From: Flavobacterium sp. NRK F7
GTDB taxonomy: Bacteria; Bacteroidota; Bacteroidia; Flavobacteriales; Flavobacteriaceae
DNA length: 64,000 nucleotides
Direction: 5' to 3'
NCBI RefSeq assembly: GCF_024054195.1
Contig: NZ_JAMXLB010000001.1
Span: 2,247,085-2,311,084 of the forward strand
Shown: positions 26,690-37,023 of the stretch, one piece after another
How the letters are laid out: each line of letters opens with the position of its first letter
Position numbering within the stretch: the stretch's first letter is position 1
The notes under the pieces: model-generated
What the model was told of the DNA's origin: nothing
Seen by the model: only the letters and a program-made list of their open reading frames with translations
Database searches by the model: none
Program-made: the position numbers and the translations under genes

Positions 26690-27963
26690 TAGGTAAAGTA
26701 AAACATCCAATAGGTAAAAAAAGCAATTAAAAAGAGATAAATAAGATTGTTCAAACTAAAAAGTGAAAAGGTAAATACATTCCACGATTTTTTTAATGCT
26801 AATTTATAATTTATATAAAGAAAAGGGAGAATACTTATAGCTAATACATATGGAATATAGGAAGACATTGTAATAAAAGTATTCGAACTATGGTGATAGG
26901 GTGAAGGAAAGTAAAAAATGGAGATTGTAGTGTTTAAAACATACATATAATAAAATAAAAATAGTCCAAAAAAGAACAGTATCAATTTTATAAAATTATA
27001 TTCAACTTGATTTCTTCTTTTAAAATAACTGAATAAAAAATAAAAACTACTACAAATAAAAAATAATCCAAAAGAAAGTAGAATAAATCGAATGCTATTA
27101 GTATTGTGGGGAATTTTGTATCCTTCTAAGCTTTCAAATTCTTTGTTTTTTGGAAATAATTGATTGATTTGATACGAATGATTTCCTTTTGAAAGTTCTT
27201 CTTGTAAATTAAATTGAACGGTTGTACTATAATTGTGATAAAAATATAAGTTGACAATACCTTCGTTTGTATTCCAAATGGAAGTTAGTAAAGTTCCATC
27301 ACCAATTTTATCTCTACAAACATGCATAGTATCGGAAACTTTTTTGCAAAAATCCAAATCAGTTTCTAATTTGTTTTTTAAAAAATGAACTCCATTTCTA
27401 TAACGTTCTAATTTTTCAGCTTTTTCAGAAGATGTAATTGAGGGACAAAAGTTGGACAACACATATTGACAATCGTTACCCGTAATTATTGTATAAGGTT
27501 CCACAATTATATATTTACCTGATTTTTCAATGTAAATGAATACATCCTCTAAAAAAAAACTTTGGTCATATTTTTGAATGTAATTTTTTACTTCGTCCAC
27601 TGTTTTACACGTATGTAAAATATTTTTCAAATATTGTGTGGGATTAGTAATTTGTAATTTTGAATCGAATATTGAGGTTTGAATTTTAGGATGGTAAGAA
27701 GCTAGTCGTGAAAAAACTAATCCATATTCATTCATTCCAGATTGTGGAGCATATCCATTTTGTCCATCGTATCGGGAACCTGTAAATGCCGCACCCAAAG
27801 TAGTATTTGTCCCTATTTCAAACCAAATGTGCGGAGTAATTCTCCAAGCATCTTCATTGCAACCCACAATTGTGACACCATTCTTTGTCACTTTATACAT
27901 ACTACAAGGACGTAGAATATGAATAAATAAAAGAAATATAAATGTTAGTTGGTACTTTTTCAT
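26686..27963 (-). CDS. Ntn-hydrolase (choloylglycine hydrolase/C45-like) with C-terminal membrane domain
   Basis: A 425-residue protein from ATG 27963 (MKKYQLTFIFLLFIHILRPC); an in-frame ATG at 27981 is possible but spoils the signal. Cys20 follows the hydrophobic leader as in linear-amide C-N hydrolases, with the paired GCNEDAWR and later GYAPQSGMNEYGLVFSRL. Removal of the leader would expose Cys as the N-terminal nucleophile. Residues about 290-425 form four transmembrane helices, unusual for this fold. Substrate unknown. It converges with the LytTR gene. Confidence 0.65.
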   Translation of the reverse strand: MKKYQLTFIFLLFIHILRPCSMYKVTKNGVTIVGCNEDAWRITPHIWFEIGTNTTLGAAFTGSRYDGQNGYAPQSGMNEYGLVFSRLASYHPKIQTSIFDSKLQITNPTQYLKNILHTCKTVDEVKNYIQKYDQSFFLEDVFIYIEKSGKYIIVEPYTIITGNDCQYVLSNFCPSITSSEKAEKLERYRNGVHFLKNKLETDLDFCKKVSDTMHVCRDKIGDGTLLTSIWNTNEGIVNLYFYHNYSTTVQFNLQEELSKGNHSYQINQLFPKNKEFESLEGYKIPHNTNSIRFILLSFGLFFICSSFYFLFSYFKRRNQVEYNFIKLILFFFGLFLFYYMYVLNTTISIFYFPSPYHHSSNTFITMSSYIPYVLAISILPFLYINYKLALKKSWNVFTFSLFSLNNLIYLFLIAFFTYWMFYFTY

Positions 27964-28015
27964 ACGGAATCGGTTTATCATTTAAAACGATTCAATGTAC
28001 AAAAAGTTACAAAAT

Positions 28016-29029
28016 TTATTTTCTTTGAGTACTCTCTAAAACCAAATAGAATAAAAAACCAAACAATAAGGAGGATAATACTATATGTAAGGTTTGTGAC
28101 CCGAAAGGGAAATGGAAATAATACATCGCAATACCTGATAAAATTTCAAATAGAACAATACCTATTACAAATTTTATTTTAGTATAACCCAATTTTAATT
28201 TGGAATTTAAATACACTAAATAGGCAATAGCAAGAGTAACCAAAATAGAAAAACTCCTGTGAATATAGAACGATAGAGTAGGACTTTGTAACCAAGTTTC
28301 TTTTGGTAAACCAGTTTCTGAAAGGGTATCTATATGTTCTCTAACAGCGGTTCCTAAAACCACTTGAATTATGGTTAAAACCAATGTAATTACTAAAGCC
28401 CTTTTAAATTTAGAATGGAATGTTACTGCCCTCGATTTACTTTTCTGAAAATAAAAAATTAAATACAATTGAAGTCCGACAATTAAAAATGCGACCAACA
28501 TATGTGTTGTAATTTTTACTGGATTTAAGACCGAATCTACCACTGTTTTTCCCAGCCAAGCCTGAAATCCCATTAAAATGCAAATTGTAAAAGTATAGAG
28601 TATTAATTTTTTATTAGTTTTCCAAAACCAAAAAGAAACAATAAAGCTTGCAAAACAAGCAATTCCTGCTAAAGCACCAAACAAGCGATTGATGTATTCT
28701 ACCCAAGTATGTGAAGGGTTAAAAATAGCATAATTATGTTTGGTATATTTTTCCCAATCGTCATTTGAAAAAGTTGCTGTAGTGGTAAAATCTGTTTTGG
28801 CAACCAAAAGTGTTTCATCTTTTATAATTACCATTCCCTTTTTGTAAACTCTGTTAGGAGTAAACAATAATTCACTCTCTTCTGTGGGTGGAATATAATA
28901 ACCAAAACATTTTGGCCAATCAGGGCAACCCATTCCAGAACCTGTCATACGTACCAAAGCACCTGCAACAATTACCAGATATACAAGTACTAACGCAATT
29001 TTAGTTATTGGTAAAAAATATTTTTTCAT
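28016..29029 (-). CDS. ctaA: Heme A synthase
   Basis: A 337-residue integral membrane protein (about eight helices) of the COX15/CtaA family, which oxidises heme O to heme A for cytochrome aa3 oxidase. The signature GALVRMTGSGMGCPDWPKC follows the first helix, then PSHTWVEYINRLFGALAG, KTTHMLVAFLIV-like and YIHRSFSILVTLA segments that place the heme-ligating histidines. Length fits type with one extra loop (TPNRVYKKGMVIIKDETLL). It is followed by an uncharacterised gene and preceded by cca. Confidence 0.93.
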   Translation of the reverse strand: MKKYFLPITKIALVLVYLVIVAGALVRMTGSGMGCPDWPKCFGYYIPPTEESELLFTPNRVYKKGMVIIKDETLLVAKTDFTTTATFSNDDWEKYTKHNYAIFNPSHTWVEYINRLFGALAGIACFASFIVSFWFWKTNKKLILYTFTICILMGFQAWLGKTVVDSVLNPVKITTHMLVAFLIVGLQLYLIFYFQKSKSRAVTFHSKFKRALVITLVLTIIQVVLGTAVREHIDTLSETGLPKETWLQSPTLSFYIHRSFSILVTLAIAYLVYLNSKLKLGYTKIKFVIGIVLFEILSGIAMYYFHFPFGSQTLHIVLSSLLFGFLFYLVLESTQRK

Positions 29030-29076
29030 AAATTAATTACATTCAGTTTTGAATGAAAATATAAGTTAAGTTACAT

Positions 29077-30495
29077 TTAATCTACTTTCTGCAACCCCAT
29101 TCTTTCTGCTTTTTGAATTACAAATGCCAAAGCTTCTTCATATTCATTTGGAATTTCTCCCTCTAAAATGGCTTCTTTTACAGCTTCTTTAAGTGTTCCA
29201 ATTTCTCTTCCTGGCTTTAAACCAAACAAACTCATGATTTCCTCACCCGTTATAGGTGGTTGAAAATTACGTACGTGATCTCTTTCTTCAACTTCTACGA
29301 TTTTCTGACGCACAATCTTGAAATTGTTATGATATTTGCTAAATTTTTTAGGATTTTTCGTAGTAATATCAGCTTCACATAAGGTCATTAGATTTTCTAC
29401 ATCCTCACCTGCATCAAAGACCAATCTTCTCACTGCCGAATCCGTAACTATATCTTGAGCTAATACTATAGGTCTTGAACTCATAGTAACCATTTTTTGC
29501 ACAAATTTTAATTTTTGATTCAAAGGCATGTGTAAACGTTCAAAAATACGTTTTACCATTTTTCCTCCTAAAAATTCATGACCATGAAAGGTCCAACCTT
29601 GTTTTTTATTGAACCTTTTCGTAGGTGCTTTGCCTATATCGTGTAATAAAGCTGCCCATCGCAACCATACATCATCGGTATTGGGACAAATATTATCAAC
29701 TACTTCTAAGGTATGGTAAAAATTGTTTTTATGAGTATGACCTTCTACTTCTTCAACGCTATTTAAAGCCGTCAACTCTGGTAAAATAATGTCTAATAAC
29801 CCAGTTTGATGTAATAATAAAAATCCGATAGATGGTTTTTCAGTGGAAAGAATTTTATTGAACTCTTCTACAATACGTTCTCCAGAAATAATTTTTATAC
29901 GTTCCTTATTACGAGAAATTGCATCTAAGGATTCCTTCTCAATTTCAAAGTCTAACTGAGTAGCGAAACGAATGGCTCTTAGCATTCGTAAGGGATCATC
30001 AGAATAGGTAATATCAGAATCTAAAGGCGTGCGAATAATTTTATTTTTTAAATCAGCCACACCATTAAACGGATCCAATAATTCTCCAAAATTAGTTTTA
30101 TTTAAGGAAAAAGCTAGTGCATTTATAGTAAAATCTCGTCTTTCTTGGTCGTCTTTTAAAGATCCGTTCTCAACTATTGGTTTTCTACTGTCTCTGTTAT
30201 AGGACTCTTTTCGAGCGCCTACAAATTCAATATCCATATCTTTATAACGTAACATGGCTGTTCCATAGTTTTTAAAAACTTGTACTTTGGGATTGTTTGG
30301 AAGTAATTCGGATACTTTCAATGCTAAATCAATACCACTGCCTACAGCAACAATATCAATATCTTTTTTATGATTTCGCTCTAATAAAATGTCTCTTACA
30401 TAACCGCCAATTACATAACAATCTAATTGGAGTTCAGCCGCAGCTTTAGAAACGATTTCAAATATTTTATGATCGAGATGTTGTTTGTAATTCAT
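29077..30495 (-). CDS. cca: CCA tRNA nucleotidyltransferase
   Basis: A 472-residue class II nucleotidyltransferase that builds or repairs the 3' CCA of tRNA. The head domain has [20 protein letters not shown] and DIDIVAVG (DxD metal site), then RRDFTINAL and [12 protein letters not shown]-terminal HD phosphohydrolase domain is present ([23 protein letters not shown]). Bacteroidota Cca proteins commonly carry this HD domain. Spacing of 47 bases to ctaA allows cotranscription. Confidence 0.94.
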   Translation of the reverse strand: MNYKQHLDHKIFEIVSKAAAELQLDCYVIGGYVRDILLERNHKKDIDIVAVGSGIDLALKVSELLPNNPKVQVFKNYGTAMLRYKDMDIEFVGARKESYNRDSRKPIVENGSLKDDQERRDFTINALAFSLNKTNFGELLDPFNGVADLKNKIIRTPLDSDITYSDDPLRMLRAIRFATQLDFEIEKESLDAISRNKERIKIISGERIVEEFNKILSTEKPSIGFLLLHQTGLLDIILPELTALNSVEEVEGHTHKNNFYHTLEVVDNICPNTDDVWLRWAALLHDIGKAPTKRFNKKQGWTFHGHEFLGGKMVKRIFERLHMPLNQKLKFVQKMVTMSSRPIVLAQDIVTDSAVRRLVFDAGEDVENLMTLCEADITTKNPKKFSKYHNNFKIVRQKIVEVEERDHVRNFQPPITGEEIMSLFGLKPGREIGTLKEAVKEAILEGEIPNEYEEALAFVIQKAERMGLQKVD

Positions 30496-30570
30496 TTTTT
30501 TAAATTAGTCAATATTTAAATTAGTCAATTTATAGTGACACATTGACTAATTATAAATTGGCATATTAAT

Positions 30571-31131
30571 TTATTTCCTAATAATTTTAACTTGGCTATC
30601 TAAACCTAGTTTTATAATGGTCGAAGGAGTCTTGCAAATTTTATCGTGATGCAAATTTACTACATAGTCGACACCTTTTAAAATTTCAGGAGAAATTTCT
30701 TTAAAAGATTGTGGTGTTGGCATTCCAGATATATTGGCAGAAGTAGAAACCAAAGGTTTTTTCATTCGTTCCATTAATTTATAGCAAAAAGGTTCGGTAA
30801 CCATTCGTACAGCTAATGAATTGTCTTCAGCAACTATATTTTTAGCAACGTTTTTGGGTTTATCAAGAATTAAGGTGGTTGGTTTCTCAGAAAAGTCTAA
30901 AATTTGCCAAGCTACTTCTGGAATTTCATTAAAAACTTGATGCATCATACGTTCACCATTTACTAAAACAATCATGCTTTTGCTTTCTTCGCGTTGTTTT
31001 AAAGCAAATATTTTTTTGATAGCCTCTTCATTCGTAGCATCACAACCGATTCCCCAAACGGTATCTGTTGGATAGAGAATAATTCCTCCGTTTTTAATAA
31101 CTTCAAATGCTTGGTGTACTTCTGTATTCAT
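30571..31131 (-). CDS. tsaC: L-threonylcarbamoyladenylate synthase
   Basis: A 186-residue YrdC/Sua5-fold enzyme that makes threonylcarbamoyl-AMP for the t6A37 modification of ANN-decoding tRNAs. Motifs: GGIILYPTDTVWGIGCDATN, KIFALKQREESKSMIVLV and STSANISGMPTPQSF. The short form lacks the extra Sua5 domain. A TATATTTG box precedes it; cca lies 75 bases downstream, so the tRNA genes tsaC and cca may share a transcript. Confidence 0.92.
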   Translation of the reverse strand: MNTEVHQAFEVIKNGGIILYPTDTVWGIGCDATNEEAIKKIFALKQREESKSMIVLVNGERMMHQVFNEIPEVAWQILDFSEKPTTLILDKPKNVAKNIVAEDNSLAVRMVTEPFCYKLMERMKKPLVSTSANISGMPTPQSFKEISPEILKGVDYVVNLHHDKICKTPSTIIKLGLDSQVKIIRK

Positions 31132-31170
31132 CTTATAGATACTTATAGAAAATATAAATCATTTTTTTTG

Positions 31171-31178
31171 CAAATATA
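31171..31178 (-). promoter_or_regulatory. Putative -7 box of tsaC
   Basis: The minus strand reads TATATTTG, 40 bases before the ATG; no clear -33 box. Confidence 0.45.
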
Positions 31179-31267
31179 TTTAATTAAATACTTATAATGT
31201 GTCATTAATAGTAAAAGCTGGTCTTTAAATTCAAGATTTATAAGCAAAGCAATTGTTAATTTTTATC

Positions 31268-31275
31268 TATATTTG
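31268..31275 (+). promoter_or_regulatory. Putative -7 box of the first glycosyltransferase operon
   Basis: TATATTTG lies 23 bases before the ATG at 31298. Confidence 0.45.
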
Positions 31276-31297
31276 ATGCTTTAATATTTTACAACTA

Positions 31298-32353
31298 ATG
31301 CATCTTAGTAATCCTTCTATCTTAGTTTCAGTAATTATTCCTGTTTATAATGTTGAAAAATATATTTCTGAAGCTATTGAAAGCGTATTAAATCAGACCT
31401 ATAAGGATATTGAAATTATTTTAGTTGATGATGGATCTATAGATAATTCGTTATCGATTTGTAAACAGTTTGCACAGCAAAATCAAAACATAAAATTAAT
31501 AGAGCAACAAAATTCGGGAGTATCAATAGCTAGAAATAACGGACTTTCTGTTGCTGTAGGAGAGTATGTTTTTTTTATGGATTCAGATGATACTATTGAT
31601 GCTGAATTTATTCGTACTTCTCGTGAAGTAGCAAAAGCCGAAGACGCAAATATTGTTATCGTTGGTGACTATTATTGTAAATTAACCAAAGTTTCCGCAT
31701 TGCCTACTTGTGCTCAATTTTTGAAGCATGATTTTTTAAAACAACATCCTACCATTCGTTTCCCTGAAAAAATTCAACCTTGTGAAGATGGCTTGTTTTC
31801 GCATCAATTATTAGCTTTAACGGATAAAATTGCAAAAAATCCTTTAGGTATTTACAATTATAGAGAACATGAAAATCAAAACCATATTACGATTAACAAA
31901 AACAAGGAGCAAGTACTCTATCAAATTCCAAAATGGTTAGAAATTTTAGAAAATTTCTATACTCAAAACAATTTATACCAAACCAAAGCGTTACATCTGG
32001 CTTTATTTTTAGAACACGAACCTTTTGAATTAAGGTTTTTAGCGATGCCATTTGATACCTATCAAAAACAAAGTCTACAGGTATTAATTAAAGAGTTTTA
32101 TATTACTCATATAGCACCATTTATATCAAATACAGATATAAAAAAACTAAGTAAGCCTTTCCTTCAGTTTTTGAAAGCAAATGATGTTGAAAAATTTGAA
32201 AAATATTATAGAAAGCATGTATTGTTATTGAAAATTAAAGAGAAATTGCATTTTTTTAATTATAAAGCGCAACTAAAAATGGTTAATATCATCCCTATTT
32301 CGAAATATAGAAAGTATTTACGAAATCGAATTAATGCCAATTTTGCCAAATGA
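31298..32353 (+). CDS. GT2 glycosyltransferase (cluster gene 1)
   Basis: A 351-residue cytoplasmic enzyme with the GT-A fold: ILVSVIIPVYNVEKYISEAI, VDDGSIDNS and the metal motif DSDD in YVFFMDSDDTID. The C-terminal 120 residues are helical and specific to the subfamily. It probably adds a sugar during LPS or exopolysaccharide assembly; donor and linkage cannot be read. It overlaps the next gene by four bases (ATGA), forming an operon of three transferases. Confidence 0.88.
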   Translation: MHLSNPSILVSVIIPVYNVEKYISEAIESVLNQTYKDIEIILVDDGSIDNSLSICKQFAQQNQNIKLIEQQNSGVSIARNNGLSVAVGEYVFFMDSDDTIDAEFIRTSREVAKAEDANIVIVGDYYCKLTKVSALPTCAQFLKHDFLKQHPTIRFPEKIQPCEDGLFSHQLLALTDKIAKNPLGIYNYREHENQNHITINKNKEQVLYQIPKWLEILENFYTQNNLYQTKALHLALFLEHEPFELRFLAMPFDTYQKQSLQVLIKEFYITHIAPFISNTDIKKLSKPFLQFLKANDVEKFEKYYRKHVLLLKIKEKLHFFNYKAQLKMVNIIPISKYRKYLRNRINANFAK

Positions 32354-33603
32354 AAGTTGTAATTGTCCAACATAAAAATTTTTTGAATAGTGCTGGTGGA
32401 ACTGAAAAAATAGCTTGTTTTTTAGCAAATAATTTAGTTGAGAAAGACTGCGAAGTAATCGTAGCTACTAATGACGAAAATATTTCTGGAAAACCCATGT
32501 TTTATTTAAATTCAAAAGTTACCATTGATAATCTATTTAATCCAACATTTATTCAAGAAGAGATAATTACTCTTTTCAATTACAAAGGCTATAATCCTTT
32601 TTTTTGGCTGTATTACAAGCTGAAAAAGAAACGAGATAAAATATATAATAAAAAAGTATTAAAAAAACACGGTGGCATTGAAGGTATTTATACTCATAAT
32701 CTTAAAGAAAGAGCTACACTTTGGAAAAATTATTTAAATAACAGTAAGCCTAATGTTATTATTACCATGTCTATAAGTTCACTAGTAGAAATCACTTTTG
32801 GAAATGAGATACAAATTCCTATACTAAATTCAGTAAATGGAAGACCCGACTATGATTATACGGATTTATTGTGGTATCGCTCTGAAATTGAAATGAGATT
32901 GTTACAAGAGGCGTATGCTCATTTATCAGGCATCCAAGTTTTATTTGATAGTTATAAAGCTTTTCTTCCTGATACATTTAGTGGTGAAGCTGTGACTATT
33001 CCAAATCCAGTAATTCAAATGGATATCAATACAATAGTTCATCATGAAATACCCAAAAAAGTTTATAAAATAATTAATATAGCCTCTTTAAATAGTAGTT
33101 GCAAACAGCAGGATGTAGCCATTCATATTTTTTCAAAAATAGCAGCCACATATCCTAATTGGAATTTAGAATTTTGGGGTGTGGGCAACGATTTAGCAAT
33201 TTTAGAAGAACAAGTCGCCCAATTGCAATTAGAAAATAGAATCTTTTTCAAAGGATTTACTCCTGAACCTCTAGAAAAATTAAAAGAGGCTGACATTTTT
33301 CTTTTTCCTAGTAAATATGAAGGTTTTCCTTTAGCTTTAACCGAAGCAATGGCTGTTGGTTTACCAGTAATTGGTTTTCAATCTTGTTCTGGTGTAAATG
33401 AATTAATTCAAAATGAAAAGAATGGTTTTTTAGCCAATGATATTACTGAAATGCAACACAAATTGGAAGAACTCATTCAAAACTCAGAATTGAGAAAAAA
33501 AATGGGATTCATGGGCCATGAATCCGTAAAAAAATATACAGAAGAAGCGGTGTTCGAGAAATGGTTCCGCTTTATTACTCAATTAAATGAAAAGCAAAAT
33601 TAA
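32350..33603 (+). CDS. GT4 glycosyltransferase (cluster gene 2)
   Basis: A 417-residue GT-B enzyme. The N-terminal glycine-rich site is LNSAGGTEKIACFLANNL, and the C-terminal nucleotide-sugar site is FLFPSKYEGFPLALTEAMAV with the E-x7-E pair. A retaining mechanism is typical for GT4. Translationally coupled to the GT2 upstream and three bases from the next gene. Confidence 0.88.
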   Translation: MKVVIVQHKNFLNSAGGTEKIACFLANNLVEKDCEVIVATNDENISGKPMFYLNSKVTIDNLFNPTFIQEEIITLFNYKGYNPFFWLYYKLKKKRDKIYNKKVLKKHGGIEGIYTHNLKERATLWKNYLNNSKPNVIITMSISSLVEITFGNEIQIPILNSVNGRPDYDYTDLLWYRSEIEMRLLQEAYAHLSGIQVLFDSYKAFLPDTFSGEAVTIPNPVIQMDINTIVHHEIPKKVYKIINIASLNSSCKQQDVAIHIFSKIAATYPNWNLEFWGVGNDLAILEEQVAQLQLENRIFFKGFTPEPLEKLKEADIFLFPSKYEGFPLALTEAMAVGLPVIGFQSCSGVNELIQNEKNGFLANDITEMQHKLEELIQNSELRKKMGFMGHESVKKYTEEAVFEKWFRFITQLNEKQN

Positions 33604-33606
33604 ACT

Positions 33607-34755
33607 ATGCGATTATTATATTTTTATCCAGAAAACCCACTTTTAAAAAACCAAGGCAATAATGCGAGAGCTTTAGCGCTTTTAGAATATTTTAAATCAC
33701 GTGCCATTGAAGTTGATTTTGTTGGGGTTTATGCCGATAACTTTCAACAAGAAGACATTTCTAATTTAAAAAATGAAAGATATATTAAAGAGGGGTATTT
33801 ATTAAAAAGTCTATCTAGAAAGAAAAATCAATTGCGTTATTTCTTTATGTACTCTTTACCTCGAAAAATCTTTAAAAAAATAAAAGAGTTTGACAGAAGA
33901 AGGTTTGGTCAAGAAAAGTTGTTTGAAGAAATTGCAATGCAAAAGGAATATGATTTTATTTTGATATCCTATGCGTATTGGGCTAACTTAATAGATAATA
34001 TTAAAGAAGTAAAACCAAATGTAAAATTTGTGATTGATACCCATGATTTTTTAACGTCTCAATTTCAGCATACTAAAGATTTTCAATTGGGTAAATACTT
34101 CGAAACGGAAATGCGTCTTTTAAACAAATTCGACGAAGTCTTGGTAATTTCTAATGAAGAAAAGTATGTTTTTTCCCAATTTTTAGACCAACCTGTTTCA
34201 ATTGTAACACATACCTTGAAAACGCATTTTGATGCATCTGAAATAGCTAAGAAATATGATATCGTCTATGTTGCTAGTAATAATGAACACAATATTAAAG
34301 CAGCCAAATGGTTTTTTACTGAAGTGTACCCAAAATTAGATAAAAGCATACAAATAGTAGTAGTAGGAAGGGTTGTCTCTTTTTGCCCAGACGGAGATAA
34401 TATTACTAAAATTGCATTTATTGAAGATTTAGATAGTATTTATAAAGTTTCGAAAATTGCTATTTGCCCCATGCTTAGTGGAACAGGTCTGAAAATCAAA
34501 GTGGTGGAAGCGCTTTCCTACGGTTTACCTGTTGTTTGTAATGAAAGAGGTATTGACGGTTTGTTGAACAAAACGAACAATGGTTGTTTAATGACTAACG
34601 ATTCGAGTCAATTTGCCAACTATGTAACTCAACTACTTCAGGATAAGACTTTTTACGAGAAACATGCACAAGATTCAAAGTCTTTTTTTATAGCCAATCA
34701 TTCTATTGAAGCAACCTACACAGAATTAGATCACATCTTTACAGTTGATCAATAG
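33607..34755 (+). CDS. GT4-like glycosyltransferase (cluster gene 3)
   Basis: A 382-residue GT-B-fold protein: N-terminal MRLLYFYPENPLLKNQGNNA, C-terminal AICPMLSGTGLKIKVVEALS and GLPVVCNERGIDGL. The E-x7-E region is replaced by a GTGLKIKVVEAL type found in a GT4-like subfamily (glycosyl transferases group 1). Its last 17 bases overlap the converging gene. Confidence 0.8.
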   Translation: MRLLYFYPENPLLKNQGNNARALALLEYFKSRAIEVDFVGVYADNFQQEDISNLKNERYIKEGYLLKSLSRKKNQLRYFFMYSLPRKIFKKIKEFDRRRFGQEKLFEEIAMQKEYDFILISYAYWANLIDNIKEVKPNVKFVIDTHDFLTSQFQHTKDFQLGKYFETEMRLLNKFDEVLVISNEEKYVFSQFLDQPVSIVTHTLKTHFDASEIAKKYDIVYVASNNEHNIKAAKWFFTEVYPKLDKSIQIVVVGRVVSFCPDGDNITKIAFIEDLDSIYKVSKIAICPMLSGTGLKIKVVEALSYGLPVVCNERGIDGLLNKTNNGCLMTNDSSQFANYVTQLLQDKTFYEKHAQDSKSFFIANHSIEATYTELDHIFTVDQ

Positions 34756-35917
34756 ATAGCAATGTTTTTTGCAAAGTCGTTCTTGAAAATGGAGCTAAAC
34801 TTTCTTCAGAATGGCTTTGCAGTTGTAACCAAAGATTTTTGTCATTATACAATCGAATGATTTCATTTGCAAAATCCTCTTCTGAAGAGGCTATTAATGC
34901 ATTTTTTTCATGCTCTAAAAACATGCCTTCAGCACCAATTGCAGTTGTAATTAATGGAAGATAATATTCAAATGACTGTCCAATTTTGCCTTTTACACCA
35001 GCACCATAGCGTAAAGGGACTACCATAAATTTTGAGGATGTAAAATACGTTTCTATATCAGGAATGTAGCCGTGAAAAACAAAATTTGGATGCACAATAT
35101 CATTAATTTCGGTATTTAAATTACCAATTACATCTACTGCAATCTGAGGTAATTTTTCCCATACTTTAGGCATGATTTTTTCAAATAGAAAATATAAAGC
35201 ATCAATATTGGGAGTGTGAGTTGAACCAATAAAGAGAATATTTTTTCTTTCTTCAAAAGGTAAAGTTTTATGTAAACTTATTTTTGGATAATGAATATTT
35301 GAGATTGTCATCATTTTATGAGGCGCTATATAAGTACTCATAAATTCTTTTTCTTGTTCAGAAATGGTAATGACTAATGCAACTTTTTTGGCTACTACAG
35401 TTTCAATATGGAAATACTTTTTATATCTTTTCTTTAAGGAAATCCTTTTTGGGTTTAGTTCAATAGCTCTTTTGTAACGCAAAAAATGAATATCAACCAT
35501 GTCATATAAGGTGGTTGCTTCAGGAATCGTTTTATGAACATATTGGAAATGTCTTTTTAAAGTGTTTGGTCCATAAAACCAAATAAAATCAACCTTTGGA
35601 ATAGCTTTTAAAAAAGAAAGGGTTGTCTGTTTATTTTTAAGTTCAGAAAATAGGATTACCTCTTCATTTTTAAAAAACTCAATATAATTATTGTCATTCT
35701 CAGATGATGTAAAAGTTAAAAAACAATTATATCCAAGTTGGACATAGGCTAAAATAATTTCCTTAAGTCTATTTGATCCAGAATCTTTATCATAAGTAGG
35801 AATTGCATTCGATATAAAAACAATTGTTTTTTTAGATGCATCATACCTTTCACCATTTATTAAAGAGTTTAAATCAAAATCTATTTTTTTAGAAAAAAGA
35901 TGTTTAAACGAGATCAT
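34739..35917 (-). CDS. GT4-like glycosyltransferase (cluster gene 4)
   Basis: A 392-residue GT-B-fold protein with the same C-terminal type as the converging gene (VPLRYGAGVKGKIGQSFEYY, ITTAIGAEGMFLEHE). Residues 1-60 hold KKTIVFISNAIPTYDKDSGS. It overlaps its upstream GT2 neighbour by four bases, so the two are coupled. Substrate unknown. Confidence 0.8.
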   Translation of the reverse strand: MISFKHLFSKKIDFDLNSLINGERYDASKKTIVFISNAIPTYDKDSGSNRLKEIILAYVQLGYNCFLTFTSSENDNNYIEFFKNEEVILFSELKNKQTTLSFLKAIPKVDFIWFYGPNTLKRHFQYVHKTIPEATTLYDMVDIHFLRYKRAIELNPKRISLKKRYKKYFHIETVVAKKVALVITISEQEKEFMSTYIAPHKMMTISNIHYPKISLHKTLPFEERKNILFIGSTHTPNIDALYFLFEKIMPKVWEKLPQIAVDVIGNLNTEINDIVHPNFVFHGYIPDIETYFTSSKFMVVPLRYGAGVKGKIGQSFEYYLPLITTAIGAEGMFLEHEKNALIASSEEDFANEIIRLYNDKNLWLQLQSHSEESLAPFSRTTLQKTLLSIDQL

Positions 35918-36834
35918 TCTTTGTTGTTTTGTTTATGTTTTAAAGAATCATTTAATCTTCCACCTCTAAAAAGAACTTTAAATAAAGGCCAATATTTTGG
36001 TTTTCGAATACTCTTTATAAAATATTTTATTTGTAAGAATAATAATATAATTCGGTAATTAAGGTAACCATAGTGTTTTCGAATCACATACAAGAGTGAA
36101 ATTTTTAATTCTGTTTTAATCGCAATCGATTTTGGGGTACTTGCTCCATGAAAATGAATGAATTTAGCATTGGGAATTAAATAAGCATATTTTTTAATTT
36201 TTGCTAATCGAATGCATAAATCTGTTTCTTCTTGATATAAAAATATATTGGTATCAAAGCCACCTACACTCCAGAAATCTTCAGAACGTACAACCATAAA
36301 ACTTCCAGATACGAATTGTCCTCTTTGAGGAGTTTTATATTCTAATTTTCTTTTTGGATATTTTTTTGGATTTATAATTTCTAAGAAATAACGTCCAAAA
36401 AGTTCTTTTAATGGAGATGAAAAATGATCTAGAGTTGGTAACAAACTACCGTCTTCTTTAAAACTTTGTGGTCCGCAAATTCCGAAGTTATCATGGCTTT
36501 TCATGGCTTCAATAATTATTGAAAAGCAATCATTTAGTAATAACGAATCATTATTTACAAATGCATAATAGGTAGCATCTGAAAACTGGCAACCTATCAT
36601 GTTTCCACCGCCAAAACCAGTATTTAAATGGTTTCTAAGAAGTTTTATAGAAGGATTGTTTAATTCAGTTATATAGTTTTTTAATGCATTGTAATCATTA
36701 GATTTAGAATGGTTATCAACTATTATAATATTATAAATTAGATGTGTTGAAGTATGTTTAATAATGCTTTCTACACATTGAATAGTGTAGTTACTAGTAT
36801 TATAATTAATTATTATGATAGATAAATCCAACAT
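35914..36834 (-). CDS. GT2 glycosyltransferase, rhamnosyltransferase-like (cluster gene 5)
   Basis: A 306-residue GT-A enzyme of the WbbL/rhamnosyltransferase type: LSIIIINYNTSNYTIQCVES, LNTGFGGGNMIG, FVNNDSLL (metal site) and GGFDTNIFLYQEETDLCIRL. A proteins-of-this-type assignment to deoxyhexose transfer is common but not proven here. Stop overlaps the start of cluster gene 4. Confidence 0.85.
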   Translation of the reverse strand: MLDLSIIIINYNTSNYTIQCVESIIKHTSTHLIYNIIIVDNHSKSNDYNALKNYITELNNPSIKLLRNHLNTGFGGGNMIGCQFSDATYYAFVNNDSLLLNDCFSIIIEAMKSHDNFGICGPQSFKEDGSLLPTLDHFSSPLKELFGRYFLEIINPKKYPKRKLEYKTPQRGQFVSGSFMVVRSEDFWSVGGFDTNIFLYQEETDLCIRLAKIKKYAYLIPNAKFIHFHGASTPKSIAIKTELKISLLYVIRKHYGYLNYRIILLFLQIKYFIKSIRKPKYWPLFKVLFRGGRLNDSLKHKQNNKE

Positions 36835-37023
36835 TTATTTTTTTAAGTAAAGTTAAATATATAGTTTTATTTCTATATATTTTTATCTAGTTTTACAATG
36901 TCAAATGATTTGTTAGCAAAGTAACAAATAATTTTATGAATAGCTATTATCAATACATATATAGTTCAAAATTTAATACTGATTTTATGGTTAAATTAAG
37001 AGCTAAATTCTATACTACTTCTT

